Assembly: GCA_020847855.1 (NCBI GenBank)
Contig: JADLBH010000037.1
Span: 124,001 to 188,000 of the forward strand
Reading direction: 5' to 3'
Origin: Fimbriimonadaceae bacterium
Lineage (GTDB): Bacteria; Armatimonadota; Fimbriimonadia; Fimbriimonadales; Fimbriimonadaceae
Length of the DNA stretch: 64,000 bases
The notes under the pieces were generated by a model. It searched no databases. It saw only the letters and a list, made by a program, of their open reading frames with translations, and was not told where the DNA came from. The position numbers and the translations under genes were made by a program. Below are positions 27,102 through 36,233 of the stretch, one piece after another. How positions within the stretch are numbered: position 1 is the stretch's first letter; every line of letters starts with the position of its first letter.

Positions 27102-27106
27102 CGCGG

Positions 27107-27112
27107 TATCGT
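27107..27112 (+). promoter_or_regulatory. -10 element (leaderless candidate)
   Basis: TATCGT, 6 bases before the ATG at 27119 and directly after the mtaB stop. Confidence 0.45.
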
Positions 27113-27118
27113 CTCCCT

Positions 27119-30076
27119 ATGAGGGCGGTCGCGAACCGATTGCTTCCGGCTTGGCTCGCAGCGGCGGGCTCTCTTGCCCTCGGACTCGCCGTTCCCGGCC
27201 AGGCGCCACCGGCCCAGCCTGCTCTGAGCCCAAGGTCGAACGATCCGCAACTCGGGTTTGATCCTCAGGTATGGCGCGTCTTCAAGGCCTCGTGCGCGGT
27301 CTGTCACAACTCGGACGGAGCGAGCGGTGGCTTGGACCTGACCTCGGAGAAGACGCTCGCGAAGGGCGGGGTTTCCGGCCAGCTCGTCGTCCCCGGGGCC
27401 CCGGAGCAGAGCGAGCTCGTGCGCAGGATCACAGGCTCCAGCGGAAAACCCGTGATGCCCTTGGGGTTCAAGCCGCTCGCCAAGGAAGACGTTCAGCGGA
27501 TCATTGACTGGATCAAGAACGGGGCACGGGCCGGATCGACGGAGGTGCACTGGTCGTACCGCCCGATCGTGAAGCCGCCCGTCCCCGATTTGGACGTCGA
27601 CGCCTGGGCTCGGAACGACATAGACCGGTTCGTTCTCGACCGGATTCGCAAGGCGGGCCAGGAGCCGAGCCCCGAGGCGGACAAAGAGGCCCTACTCCGG
27701 CGACTCTCGCTCGACCTGACCGGCCTACCGCCCACGATCGAGGAGCTCGACCGGTTCCTCGCCGATGACTCCCCCCAAGCCTACGACCAACAAGTCGAGA
27801 GGCTCCTCGCCTCCCCCCACTACGGCGAGCGCCGGGCCCTTTTTTGGCTCGACCTCGCCCGATATGCCGATACGAACGGCTTCGAGGCCGACCGCACCCG
27901 TGCCGCTTGGATGTACCGCGACTACGTGATCCGGGCCTTCAACGAGAACACACCGTTCGACCGGTTCACGAGCGAGCAGATCGCGGGCGACCTCCTCCCC
28001 GATGGAGGAACCCGAGGAAAGGTTGCGACCGGCTTCCTCAGGAACTCGATGTTCAACGAGGAAGGAGGCGTGGACCCTGCCGAGGGGCACTTTGCCGTCC
28101 TCCTCGATCGAGCCGACACCGTGGCGAACGTCTGGCTCGGCTCGACCCTCGAGTGCGCCCGTTGCCACGACCACAAGTACGACCCCTTCACCCAGGATGA
28201 CTACTACTCGTTCTTGGCCTATTTCAGTGCGACCAAGTATGAGAAGCGCGGTGACAACCTAGTCGGCCAGGAGAAGTGGTACGAGCCCACGCTGCCCGTG
28301 CCCCAGCCCGGACAAGAAAAGGCACTGGCCGAGGCAGAGGCCAGTGCGAGAGACGCGCGGGCCAAGCTGGAAGAAGCTGCGAAGGGCCCTGAGTTCGAGG
28401 CTTGGGCCAAGCGGCTAAGAACCGAGAGGCTGGATCCTCTGGGCCCAGCGTGGGTGCCCCAAGGGTCGTACTGGAAGCAAGCCGAGGCGGATAGTTGGCG
28501 GTGGGAGGGCCCGACCCCCGACCAGTACGTCACACGCCTAGACGGAACCTTGGCCGCGGGTTCGACCGGGATCGTCGTGGAAGCCCTCCCAGACCCCGGG
28601 TTCAAGCGAGGTGGCCCTGGCCTTTCGAGCGGGGGGAACTTCATCGTGACATCGCTACGGCTCAAGGTGAACGGCGAGCCGGTTCCGCTCCAAAACGCCG
28701 CGGCCTCCTTCACCCAGTCCGGGTACGACCCTTCGAGCCTTGCCGCCGGGCTGACCCAGGACGCCTGGGCGATCTATCCCGAGCCCGGAAAGCCCCATCG
28801 CCTCGTCGTCACCCTCGCTCCGGGGCACCTGTCGGGGCCGGCCACCTTGGAAGTCGGGCAAGAGTCGAAGGCCTGGCCTCAGCACATGATCGGCCGAATC
28901 CGGGTGAGAGCCACGACGACTCCGAGGCCCCACGAGATCATCTCCCAGGAACGCTTGAAGGGGCTGAGCGACGACGAACTCCGTTCCGCTTTCATGAAGT
29001 CGGGAGCTCTGGCGGACCTGGAGCGCTCCGACCGCGAGTGCCAAGCGCGCCTGGAGGCGGCGCGGGCCGCGATCCCTTTGGCGCTCGTCGTCGAGGAGGC
29101 TCCGCACGAGGGGCCGCCCAGTGCCTTCGTCCGGGAGCGCGGAGCGTTCCTCGACCTCGGTAAGGAGGTGCGTGCCGCCCCGCCCGCGTTCCTACCCAAG
29201 CCCTCACCCGCCGAGACGGAGTCACGGCTCGGCCTGTCCCATTGGCTCACGCGAAAGGACAACCCCCTCGTTTCGCGCGTGCAGGTGAACCGCGTGTGGT
29301 CGCAGTTCTTCGGCAGGGGGCTCGCGCCCTCACTCGGCGACATGGGTACAAAAGGCGTCCCGCCCACCCAGCCCGAGCTACTCGACTTCCTTGCGTCCGA
29401 GTTCTCCACTACTTGGGACGTGAAAGCACTGGTGCGTGCGATCGTCACTTCGGCCACGTACAGGCAGTCCTCGCGGTTCAGGCCCGAGCTAGCGCAGCTC
29501 GACCCAGAGAACGACCTTCTCGCCAGGATGCCCAGGCTGCGTCTCGAGGCCGAGACGATTCACGACGCTCTCCTCGCCGCGAGCGGACTCTTGAACCCTG
29601 CCATAGGCGGGCCGAGCGTCTTTCCCTTCCAGCCCGAAGGGGTCTGGAACGGGCCCTACAGCGGCGAGTCCTGGACCCGCTCTCCAGGGGTCGAGTCCTA
29701 CAGGCGTGGAATCTACACCTTCTGGAAGCGCACGGCAACCTATCCCGCGTTCGAGATCTTTGACGCACCGAACCGACAGGCATGCACCGTCGCCCGGCAG
29801 CGCAGCAACACCCCGCTCCAGGCCCTGGCCATGCTGAACGACCCCTTCGTCCTCGAAGCGTCCGAGGCCCTGGCAGAACGGACAACGAAGCACGAGTCCG
29901 GCACGGCGGCACGCTTCGATCTCATGTTTCGACTCTGCACCTCGCGGCGACCGAGCCAGAAGGAGTCGGATCGGGGGCTCGCCCTGCTCGCCGAGCTCAA
30001 GGGCACGGACGCCGAGAACTGGGTGCTTGTTGCGAACACCCTGTTGAACTTGGAGGAGACGAGGACAAGGCCATGA
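27119..30076 (+). CDS. PSD1/DUF1549/DUF1553 cytochrome-type secreted protein
   Basis: 985 residues with a signal peptide (LLPAWLAAAGSLALGLAVPG). A planctomycete-type cytochrome domain has haem motif CAVCH near 60; DUF1549 (about 160-370) contains a second CARCHDHKYDPF; DUF1553 fills the C-terminal third (SRVQVNRVWSQFFGRGL, RQACTVARQRSNTPLQALAMLNDP). These proteins are thought to take part in extracytoplasmic degradation of sugars or other polymers. It is coupled by ATGA to a DUF1501 gene, the standard pairing in Planctomycetes and relatives. Confidence 0.9.
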   Translation: MRAVANRLLPAWLAAAGSLALGLAVPGQAPPAQPALSPRSNDPQLGFDPQVWRVFKASCAVCHNSDGASGGLDLTSEKTLAKGGVSGQLVVPGAPEQSELVRRITGSSGKPVMPLGFKPLAKEDVQRIIDWIKNGARAGSTEVHWSYRPIVKPPVPDLDVDAWARNDIDRFVLDRIRKAGQEPSPEADKEALLRRLSLDLTGLPPTIEELDRFLADDSPQAYDQQVERLLASPHYGERRALFWLDLARYADTNGFEADRTRAAWMYRDYVIRAFNENTPFDRFTSEQIAGDLLPDGGTRGKVATGFLRNSMFNEEGGVDPAEGHFAVLLDRADTVANVWLGSTLECARCHDHKYDPFTQDDYYSFLAYFSATKYEKRGDNLVGQEKWYEPTLPVPQPGQEKALAEAEASARDARAKLEEAAKGPEFEAWAKRLRTERLDPLGPAWVPQGSYWKQAEADSWRWEGPTPDQYVTRLDGTLAAGSTGIVVEALPDPGFKRGGPGLSSGGNFIVTSLRLKVNGEPVPLQNAAASFTQSGYDPSSLAAGLTQDAWAIYPEPGKPHRLVVTLAPGHLSGPATLEVGQESKAWPQHMIGRIRVRATTTPRPHEIISQERLKGLSDDELRSAFMKSGALADLERSDRECQARLEAARAAIPLALVVEEAPHEGPPSAFVRERGAFLDLGKEVRAAPPAFLPKPSPAETESRLGLSHWLTRKDNPLVSRVQVNRVWSQFFGRGLAPSLGDMGTKGVPPTQPELLDFLASEFSTTWDVKALVRAIVTSATYRQSSRFRPELAQLDPENDLLARMPRLRLEAETIHDALLAASGLLNPAIGGPSVFPFQPEGVWNGPYSGESWTRSPGVESYRRGIYTFWKRTATYPAFEIFDAPNRQACTVARQRSNTPLQALAMLNDPFVLEASEALAERTTKHESGTAARFDLMFRLCTSRRPSQKESDRGLALLAELKGTDAENWVLVANTLLNLEETRTRP

Positions 30077-31485
30077 ACGACCTGAGGAACCTCACTCGAA
30101 GGGCCTTGTTCGCCGAGACCGGGAACGGGATCGGGAAGCTCGCCCTGGCCTCCATGCTCACCGGCATCGGGGCTCGATCCATTGCAGCGCAGGCCAATCC
30201 CAAGGTCAAGGCAAAGAGCGTGATCTTCCTCTTCATGGCGGGCGCGCCCTCACAACTCGACCTCTTCGATCCAAAACCGACCCTTTACTTGCACGACGGC
30301 GAACCGATCCCCGAAGAACTGGTCAAGGGCGAAAGGTTCGCGTTCATTCGTGGGACCCCGAAGCTCCTCGCCTCGCCCCACACCTTCCACCAGGTCGGTA
30401 GGAGCGGGCAGTGGGTCTCGAACCTGCTCCCCCACTTTGCCACGATCGCCGACGATGTGTCGGTCGTCCGAAGCATGGTCACCGACCAGTTCAACCATGC
30501 GCCCGCGCAGATCTTTCTGAACACCGGGTTCCAAATCCCTGGCCGGCCCAGCATGGGCTCTTGGCTCACCTATGGCCTCGGATCGGAGAGCCAAGATCTG
30601 CCTGGGTTCGTCGTGCTCTTGAGCGGCGAGAACGACCCTGACGGGGGCCGGGCATGCTGGTCTAACGGGTTCCTTCCCTCGATCCACCAAGGCGTGGTGA
30701 TGCGGTCGGCGGGCGAGCCCGTGATGTTCGTCGCGAACCCCGAAGGGGTGGACGACCAGGAACGCAAGGCGACGATCGGTGCGATCAACGACCTCAACCG
30801 GCTCGGCCACGAGCGAACCCTGGACCCTGAGGTCGAGACCACGATCGCGCAGTACGAGCTCGCGTACCGCATGCAATCGAGCGTCCCCGAGCTCCTCGAG
30901 TTTGGTAAGGAGACGCCCGAAACCCACACGCTCTACGGGACCGAGCCCGGCAAGCGGAGCTTCGCCAACAACTGCCTTCTCGCAAGGAGGCTCGTCGAGC
31001 GGGGGGTTCGATGCGTTCAGCTCTACCACCGGGGCTGGGACCACCATGGCAACGCGGACAGCAACGACCTCACCCACGGGCTCCCGCGGCTCTGCCTCGA
31101 AACGGACCAAGCCGCCGCTGCCCTCGTCACCGACCTCAAACAGCGAGGGATGCTCGACGACACCTTGGTCGTCTGGGCGGGCGAGTTCGGTCGAACCCCC
31201 ATGAACGAGGCAAGAGGGGGCTCGACCTTCCTGGGCAGGGACCACCACCCCCGAGCCTTCACCATTTGGTTGGCAGGGGGCGGCGTCAAGTCCGGCCTTT
31301 CTTATGGCTCCACCGACGAACTCGGATACAACGTTGCGAGCGACCCCGTCCACGTCCACGACCTTCACGCGACGATCCTTCATTTGATGGGGATCGAGCA
31401 CACCGGGCTCACCTATAGCCATTTGGGCAGGAACTTCAGGCTCACCGACGTGGCGGGCGAAGTGGTAACAGGCCTTCTGAGATAG
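30073..31485 (+). CDS. DUF1501 domain exported protein
   Basis: 470 residues. The N-terminal NLTRRALFAETGNGIGKLAL is a twin-arginine-like export signal, followed by a sulfatase/alkaline-phosphatase-like DUF1501 fold with KAKSVIFLFMAGAPSQLDLFDPKP, VVWAGEFGRTP and GRDHHPRAFTIWLAGGG. The ATG at 30073 overlaps the upstream stop (ATGA). It is expected to act with the DUF1549/DUF1553 partner outside the cytoplasm. Confidence 0.9.
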   Translation: MNDLRNLTRRALFAETGNGIGKLALASMLTGIGARSIAAQANPKVKAKSVIFLFMAGAPSQLDLFDPKPTLYLHDGEPIPEELVKGERFAFIRGTPKLLASPHTFHQVGRSGQWVSNLLPHFATIADDVSVVRSMVTDQFNHAPAQIFLNTGFQIPGRPSMGSWLTYGLGSESQDLPGFVVLLSGENDPDGGRACWSNGFLPSIHQGVVMRSAGEPVMFVANPEGVDDQERKATIGAINDLNRLGHERTLDPEVETTIAQYELAYRMQSSVPELLEFGKETPETHTLYGTEPGKRSFANNCLLARRLVERGVRCVQLYHRGWDHHGNADSNDLTHGLPRLCLETDQAAAALVTDLKQRGMLDDTLVVWAGEFGRTPMNEARGGSTFLGRDHHPRAFTIWLAGGGVKSGLSYGSTDELGYNVASDPVHVHDLHATILHLMGIEHTGLTYSHLGRNFRLTDVAGEVVTGLLR

Positions 31486-31487
31486 CC

Positions 31488-31820
31488 ATGTCCACCCTTT
31501 TCACAAGAATCGCCAAGGGAGAGATCCCGGCTGAGATCGTTTATGAGGACTCCCACGTCTTCGCCTTTCGGGACGTTGCCCCTCAAGCACCGTTCCACGT
31601 CCTCATCGTTCCCCGAGAAGAGACGGCCGGACTGGCGTCCCTACCGGATGAGGGCGACCACCTCTACATCCTGAACGCCGCCAGGAGGATCGCCGAGAAG
31701 TTCAGCCTCGATAGCGGGTACCGGCTCGTGATCAACCAAGGCAAGGACGCAGGCCAGACCGTGCAGCACCTGCACGCCCACCTAATGGCAGGTCGCCCGT
31801 TCGCCTGGCCGCCTGGATAA
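31488..31820 (+). CDS. HIT family protein (HinT-like)
   Basis: 110 residues. A nucleoside phosphoramidase/hydrolase of the histidine-triad family. The active-site triad is in TVQHLHAHLMAGRPF, and FAFRDVAPQAPFHVLIVP is the typical N-terminal core. The start is 2 bases after the DUF1501 stop, so it probably belongs to the same message. Confidence 0.93.
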   Translation: MSTLFTRIAKGEIPAEIVYEDSHVFAFRDVAPQAPFHVLIVPREETAGLASLPDEGDHLYILNAARRIAEKFSLDSGYRLVINQGKDAGQTVQHLHAHLMAGRPFAWPPG

Positions 31821-31999
31821 CCTGTTGAAAACACGTGGGTGCCCTCTTCGTGCGACGTCCCACCGGTGGGACCGTCAGGTACATTCGACCCAAGCTGAAC
31901 GGCCCGATCACCTGGCGTCGAGTCACACTTACCTGTGGGCTTGGCCAGTGCGCGAGGAGACGCTTTCGAGCCGAGCGGACCACTGATACCGAGGCCATC
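31821..31999 (+). other. 179 bp gap upstream of the pseudopilin gene
   Basis: No gene seen. It includes CCCACCGGTGGG (perfect 12 bp palindrome near 31860) and a TACATT that could be a -10 near 31879. A ribosome binding site GAGG (31991) precedes the ATG at 32000. I looked for a c-di-GMP riboswitch core and did not find one. Confidence 0.4.
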
Positions 32000-32944
32000 A
32001 TGCGAAAGGCATTCACCCTGATCGAGCTTCTTGTCGTCATCGCGATCATCGCGATCCTCGCCGCTATCCTGTTCCCCGTCTTCGCCCAGGCGAAGGTCGC
32101 TGCGAAGAAAGCCCAGCAGATCAGCAACAACAAGCAGATCAACACGGCCACCATGATCTACATGGCGGACTACGACGATTACTACCCGCGCAACGATGAC
32201 TGCCAGGCCGGATCCTCGTTGAATCCAGCCCTTAAGAATGCAACATTCAACCCGAACGGGATCGGCTGCACCGCACCGCCGTTCTACAACCGAATGAACC
32301 ACTACGCTTGGCAGAAGTGGATCATGCCGTACGCCAAGAACGTTCCCATCTTTATCCACAGCACACGACCCCCGCTTGACTCCTCCACAGGAAGCTGCCC
32401 TGGCGGCATCTGGTCCGCCTGTGGCCAAATCTACGGTAGCGTGGCAATTAACCTCGCGCTGACAGGTGCGCTGGACACGTACGCCAAACCACCGTCTGCA
32501 ACCCGGCAGTTCCGAAACAGTTGGCTTGGTGGTAACCAGACTTCACTTCCGGACGCTGCCGCACCATGGCTTTTCATGGATCTGTACAGTACAAGTCTGA
32601 ACTTTGCCCCCGTGTTCACCTCACCTGAAGCGGTCACTCAGACCGCTTATCCTGTTGCTATCCGAGAACTCTGGGTTCCCCAGTTCATGAAGGGCAACGC
32701 CTCCAGCTGCAATTACACCAACGAAGTAGACACGACTCGGGTGCCTTTCTCGGAGACCGTGGTCCTTGGATTCGCCGACGGCCACACGGCCACGATGAAC
32801 GTCAAAAGGTTTCTCAGCAATACGCCGACCGCTGCACAGTACAACGTATCAAGCCGATGGAACTGCACGTTCACCGGAGGCTCTTGGACGATCTCGACCC
32901 CACCCACCTGGACCGGCACTTGGCCGATGTGGGCCTTGCAGTGA
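32000..32944 (+). CDS. Prepilin-type N-terminal cleavage/methylation protein (pseudopilin)
   Basis: 314 residues. N-terminal KAFTLIELLVVIAIIAIL is a type IV prepilin helix, processed before FTLIEL (Ala rather than Gly at -1), followed by FPVFAQAKVAAKKAQQISN, typical of Armatimonadota and planctomycete pseudopilins. The C-terminal ETVVLGFADGHTATMNV matches the DGH block of DUF1559-like proteins. Start chosen at the ATG at 32000 because GAGG lies just before it. Probably part of a type II-like secretion or surface structure. It overlaps the next small gene (GTGA). Confidence 0.9.
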   Translation: MRKAFTLIELLVVIAIIAILAAILFPVFAQAKVAAKKAQQISNNKQINTATMIYMADYDDYYPRNDDCQAGSSLNPALKNATFNPNGIGCTAPPFYNRMNHYAWQKWIMPYAKNVPIFIHSTRPPLDSSTGSCPGGIWSACGQIYGSVAINLALTGALDTYAKPPSATRQFRNSWLGGNQTSLPDAAAPWLFMDLYSTSLNFAPVFTSPEAVTQTAYPVAIRELWVPQFMKGNASSCNYTNEVDTTRVPFSETVVLGFADGHTATMNVKRFLSNTPTAAQYNVSSRWNCTFTGGSWTISTPPTWTGTWPMWALQ

Positions 32945-33117
32945 GGTTCTTCCACGGGGTGATCGCACTGTGTGCTCTTGGGGTGACACTTGGCTGTGCA
33001 GCTGGACAAGGTCCTTCGGATCAAGCCGTGCAGGATACGGACAAGGCCTGGAAGGAAAACAACCAGAGGGCAATGGAGGAGAACCCCCCGCCGCCGGGGG
33101 AGGGGCCAGGCAACTAG
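32941..33117 (+). CDS. Small putative lipoprotein
   Basis: 58 residues from the GTG at 32941, which overlaps the pseudopilin stop. The N-terminus RFFHGVIALCALGVTLGCAA looks like a lipoprotein signal with Cys after Gly, followed by a polar tail ending in PPPPGEGPGN. Pseudopilin genes followed by tiny lipoprotein genes are common in this phylum as I recall; function unknown. Confidence 0.55.
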   Translation: MRFFHGVIALCALGVTLGCAAGQGPSDQAVQDTDKAWKENNQRAMEENPPPPGEGPGN

Positions 33118-33186
33118 TGCTCAATTTTGCGATGATTCTGTAGCTCGGTGCGTCATGGTATTCTCCGGCTCACCGCAATGTAGAAC

Positions 33187-33954
33187 ATGTCTCCTGTTAT
33201 GCTTCGACTCGCAGGGAGTGCTCAGCTTGCCCTAATGTGGGCGGCTTGCGTGTCGGGGCAGAGCAACTTCAGCGTTCAAGCAACTTCAGCGTTCACGAAG
33301 TATATGTCGTGAACCACACGAATGGAACCGGCGTCGAAAGGCGCGTGACATTCCTGGGCGTGCACGGACAAGGCGACATCCATGCATGGGTTCCCAATGT
33401 CAGCACGGGCGTCTACAGTGGCTCTCCTGGGAGGGGCGACGAGTTTCGAAGATGGTTGGGCTCGCGTGGAAGATACACCCATCTTTCGGTGGACGATAGA
33501 CCTTGTTGTCAATGTCCCAGTGCCTGGGAACAACATTCTCAGGGACGTGAGTTTCGTCACCGAATCTAGCTCGACTATCCGAGGGTTCGGAAGCGTACGG
33601 GAGGGATTCCCTGAAACGCTGACTGCGCAGTTCGACTTCGCGAGCGTCTGCGGACTCTACACGACATACAAGAGCGCTTCGACGTGGCATCCCGTCTACG
33701 GCTGGTCTTACGGCTTCCACTGGCAGGAGGAGCCCCTAACGATGCTTCAAGGGCCGCAGCCGATCGAGGTGGACGACGATGTCTTTCCGAGGATTCCCGC
33801 ACCGAACTCCGTTCGTGTGTTTCGGAGAGTGGTCTCTGTGTCGCCAGCCTTTCTCGCTAGCACCGCTTGGAATTGCGATGCGTATCCGGGCGGGCAGGCC
33901 ATGGCATACGTTGACAATTCCGTTACGCTGTCCGACGTCAAGCCGCCAGACTAA
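33187..33954 (+). pseudogene. Frameshifted gene for a secreted protein
   Basis: An N-terminal signal peptide is clear (MLRLAGSAQLALMWAACVSG, from 33199; an upstream ATG lies at 33187). Just after it, a 17 bp tandem duplication (33262-33278 and 33279-33295) throws the reading frame off. The sequence then reads well in the next frame (NFSVHEVYVVNHTNGTGVER) until about 33425-33440, where a second one-base shift in GGGAGGGG restores the original frame (GGATSFEDGWARVEDTP) to the stop. No family recognised. An assembly error is possible, but a perfect 17 bp repeat is a natural cause. Confidence 0.65.
33262..33295 (+). repeat. 17 bp perfect tandem duplication
   Basis: Two adjacent copies of AGCAACTTCAGCGTTCA. 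Removing one copy joins the signal peptide to the downstream frame (GQSNFSVHEVYVV), so the duplication is the cause of the frameshift. Confidence 0.9.
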
Positions 33955-33971
33955 GCTGAACCGGTTTGCAG

Positions 33972-33977
33972 TACCAT
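33972..33977 (+). promoter_or_regulatory. -10 element, darA (leaderless candidate)
   Basis: TACCAT, 7 bases before the GTG at 33985. It would drive the darA-holB-sigma operon. Confidence 0.45.
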
Positions 33978-33984
33978 AGAGGGG

Positions 33985-34314
33985 GTGAAACTCGCGATCT
34001 GCATTGTCCACAACCGCGATCGGAACCGCTTGCACGACCGACTGGTCGAAGCTGGCTTCAAGTTCACGGTGATCGGGAGCACGGGCGGTTTCCTGCGCGA
34101 AGGGAACACGACTGTCCTCATCGGCTTTGAGGCCGAGCAAAAGGAGGCGCTCTCCGAGATCGTCTCCGGAGCGTGTTGCAGTCGCGAGCAGATGGTCACG
34201 GTCGCCCCGTTCGAGAGCGGGCCCTCGGCGGGAATCCCACCGACCGCTGTGAACGTCCCGGTCGGCGGCGCCGTCGTTTTCTTTCTGAACGTGGATGAGT
34301 TCCAACGCTTTTGA
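33985..34314 (+). CDS. darA: c-di-AMP receptor, PII-like (DarA/PstA)
   Basis: 109 residues, nearly the length of B. subtilis DarA (109). KLAICIVHNRDRNRLHDRLVEAGF, TGGFLREGNTTVLIG and GAVVFFLNVDEFQRF match the family closely. It binds c-di-AMP; its output is unknown in most bacteria. In Firmicutes the gene is beside tmk and holB, and here it overlaps holB by 20 bases, so the synteny holds. No diadenylate cyclase gene is visible in the window. Confidence 0.93.
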   Translation: MKLAICIVHNRDRNRLHDRLVEAGFKFTVIGSTGGFLREGNTTVLIGFEAEQKEALSEIVSGACCSREQMVTVAPFESGPSAGIPPTAVNVPVGGAVVFFLNVDEFQRF

Positions 34315-35212
34315 GACCGTGCTCGATAAGATCCCCGCGCTCGCGAGCCAGGATCGCGGCGTTCACGCCGTGCTGTTCTTCGGCTCGGCGGGTGCGGGCA
34401 TGGCCCAAGCCGCCCGTGCGCTCGCCCGCGCTTGGCTCGGGGAGGAAGGTTCCCCGGCCCTTCGCTCCTTCGACGCCGACCGTTGCGTGGACTTCCAACT
34501 CGTCGAGCCGTGGGGAGCAGGACACAGGATCAAGGAGAGTGCGATCAGCCTGGCACCGACCGGTCAAAAGGACGCCTTCGCAGGAACCCCGATGCGGGAG
34601 TTCTTCCGGACACGGCCCGCGTTGGCGAGGAACAAGGTCATGGCGTTCCACGGCGCCCACCTGCTGACCCCTGGCGCGGCGAACGCCATGCTCAAGACGC
34701 TGGAAGAACCCTTCCCCTATGCCAAGGTCGCCCTCACCACCGACTCGCTCGGGAAGGTGCTTCCCACGATCCGCTCCCGGTGCCTCTGCGTGCCGTGTCA
34801 GCACGACCGGTCCGACTCCGCCGACCCCATGACCCGCGTCTTCGGCGAGACCCCGGAGCTAGCGGCCCGGGTCACGGAGCACCCTGATCCCTACCAGGGC
34901 CTCTGGGCCCTTCTCGAAAGCCTGCCCACCGCTCCGATCTACGCCGCCGATGGGCTTGCCGAGAGGTTCCGCGAGACCGGCGAGCAAATGGGCAAGGCTC
35001 TGGGTGGCAGTGCAAGGACCGGTCACCTCGAAGCCCTCCGTTGCGCCGCCGCCTTCGTCCGAACCTTTCGGCACAACGATCCTGCGATCCTCGCGCGCCT
35101 GGCAGAGGCCCATCGAGCCGTGGAGAACTATGCCGCGGTCGGGCTCGTGACCGACTCGCTTTTCGTACACTGGGTAGGTCTGGGAACCCGAACGCCAGAC
35201 AATTGGGTATGA
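34295..35212 (+). CDS. holB: DNA polymerase III delta-prime subunit-like protein
   Basis: 305 residues. Clamp-loader family, with the delta-prime/tau signature ANAMLKTLEEP and SRC (TIRSRCLCVPC). The Walker A region is degenerate (FGSAGAGMA), as in E. coli delta-prime, which does not bind ATP. Expected to load the sliding clamp. Adjacent to darA as in Bacillus; the stop overlaps the sigma-factor ATG (ATGA). Confidence 0.85.
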   Translation: MSSNAFETVLDKIPALASQDRGVHAVLFFGSAGAGMAQAARALARAWLGEEGSPALRSFDADRCVDFQLVEPWGAGHRIKESAISLAPTGQKDAFAGTPMREFFRTRPALARNKVMAFHGAHLLTPGAANAMLKTLEEPFPYAKVALTTDSLGKVLPTIRSRCLCVPCQHDRSDSADPMTRVFGETPELAARVTEHPDPYQGLWALLESLPTAPIYAADGLAERFRETGEQMGKALGGSARTGHLEALRCAAAFVRTFRHNDPAILARLAEAHRAVENYAAVGLVTDSLFVHWVGLGTRTPDNWV

Positions 35213-35802
35213 AGATTCCGAAGATGGTCTCGAATTTGGTTCGAGAGCGCACCGGGAACGGAGCGCTCGGCAGAGAGGTCTATGAGGCCAAGGTGCGCGA
35301 ATCGTACAAGCGCGCCTATGCGATGGCCTATCGCCTCACCGGAAGCCATCACGACGCAGACGACCTGGTGCAAGAGACCTTCCTCCGCGCCTACCGGTTT
35401 TGGCACCGCTATGATCCCAGCCTGCCCTTCCTCAGCTGGATCTACCGGATCATGTCTAACTTGAGCGTGGACACCGCTCGGCGCAAGGCACGCCTCCGCA
35501 CGCTGAGCTTGGACGCGGCAGACGCGGACGGCAGAAGCTTCGAGCCTGCCGACAAGTCGGTCGGTGCGGACGAGGCCCTGGAGAACTCTCAGCTCGACGA
35601 GGCGATCGTCCATGGACTTCGCGCCATGAATGCAGAGTTTCGAACCGCGGTGGTCCTCTCCGACCTGGAAGGTATGTCCTACGAAGAGATCGCAGAGGTG
35701 ATGCAGACCTCCATTGGGACGGTCCGCTCCCGGATCCATCGCGGCAGAAAGCAGCTGCGCGAGTTCCTCACCGCCCACCGAAGCGAGGTGGCCCCCCTGT
35801 GA
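35209..35802 (+). CDS. ECF sigma-70 factor (RpoE-like)
   Basis: 197 residues. Region 2 includes AMAYRLTGSHHDADDLVQETFLRAY and SWIYRIMSNLSVDTAR; region 4 contains VVLSDLEGMSYEEIAEVMQT and GTVRSRIHRGRKQLRE. It would direct RNA polymerase to envelope-stress promoters. Start at ATG 35209 overlapping holB. The zinc-binding anti-sigma gene follows with a GTGA overlap, so it is likely under direct partner control. Confidence 0.93.
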   Translation: MKIPKMVSNLVRERTGNGALGREVYEAKVRESYKRAYAMAYRLTGSHHDADDLVQETFLRAYRFWHRYDPSLPFLSWIYRIMSNLSVDTARRKARLRTLSLDAADADGRSFEPADKSVGADEALENSQLDEAIVHGLRAMNAEFRTAVVLSDLEGMSYEEIAEVMQTSIGTVRSRIHRGRKQLREFLTAHRSEVAPL

Positions 35803-36233
35803 ACTGCACCTCGGTGGAAGCGCGCCTGTCTTCCTATCTGGACGGGGAGCTGAGCGGGAGCGTATCGCTCGCCGTCCGAAACCACCTATCCCAGTGCGAG
35901 GCTTGCTCGGTCGAGCTCGAGTCCCTTCGGCAGACCAAGGCGATCCTTCACTCCGCCAGGGTGCCCGAGCCCACCACGTCCCCGGAGGAGCTTCTGCGGA
36001 AGGTTCGGATCGCGGAGCGGGAGGTGCCCCGCCGCTGGGCTGTCGCACTCATCGCCGCGAGCGCGGTCTGCGCCGGACTCGTCGCGCTCAACGTCTCGAT
36101 GCATCGAACCGTCGCCCCCGCCAGCAGCAACGAAGTCCTCAGCGCCTCGGCGGCGGACGCACCCTACACCTATAGCGGCGACACCCTCGCGGGAGGCCTG
36201 CCCATTGTCCGCGCGGCTTACTCGGGCGACTAG
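35799..36233 (+). CDS. Zinc-binding membrane anti-sigma factor (RseA/RsrA type)
   Basis: 144 residues. The N-terminal zf-HC2 motif is H29-x3-C33-x2-C36 (HLSQCEAC) with an earlier Cys3. A hydrophobic span (VALIAASAVCAGLVAL, about 81-96) follows, then a periplasmic tail. It would hold the upstream sigma factor at the membrane until a signal causes its release. GTG start overlapping the sigma stop. Confidence 0.9.
   Translation: MNCTSVEARLSSYLDGELSGSVSLAVRNHLSQCEACSVELESLRQTKAILHSARVPEPTTSPEELLRKVRIAEREVPRRWAVALIAASAVCAGLVALNVSMHRTVAPASSNEVLSASAADAPYTYSGDTLAGGLPIVRAAYSGD

Noticed and set aside
31821-31999. c-di-GMP or other riboswitch in the pseudopilin leader
   Set aside because: The conserved cores I know are absent; only a small palindrome is present.
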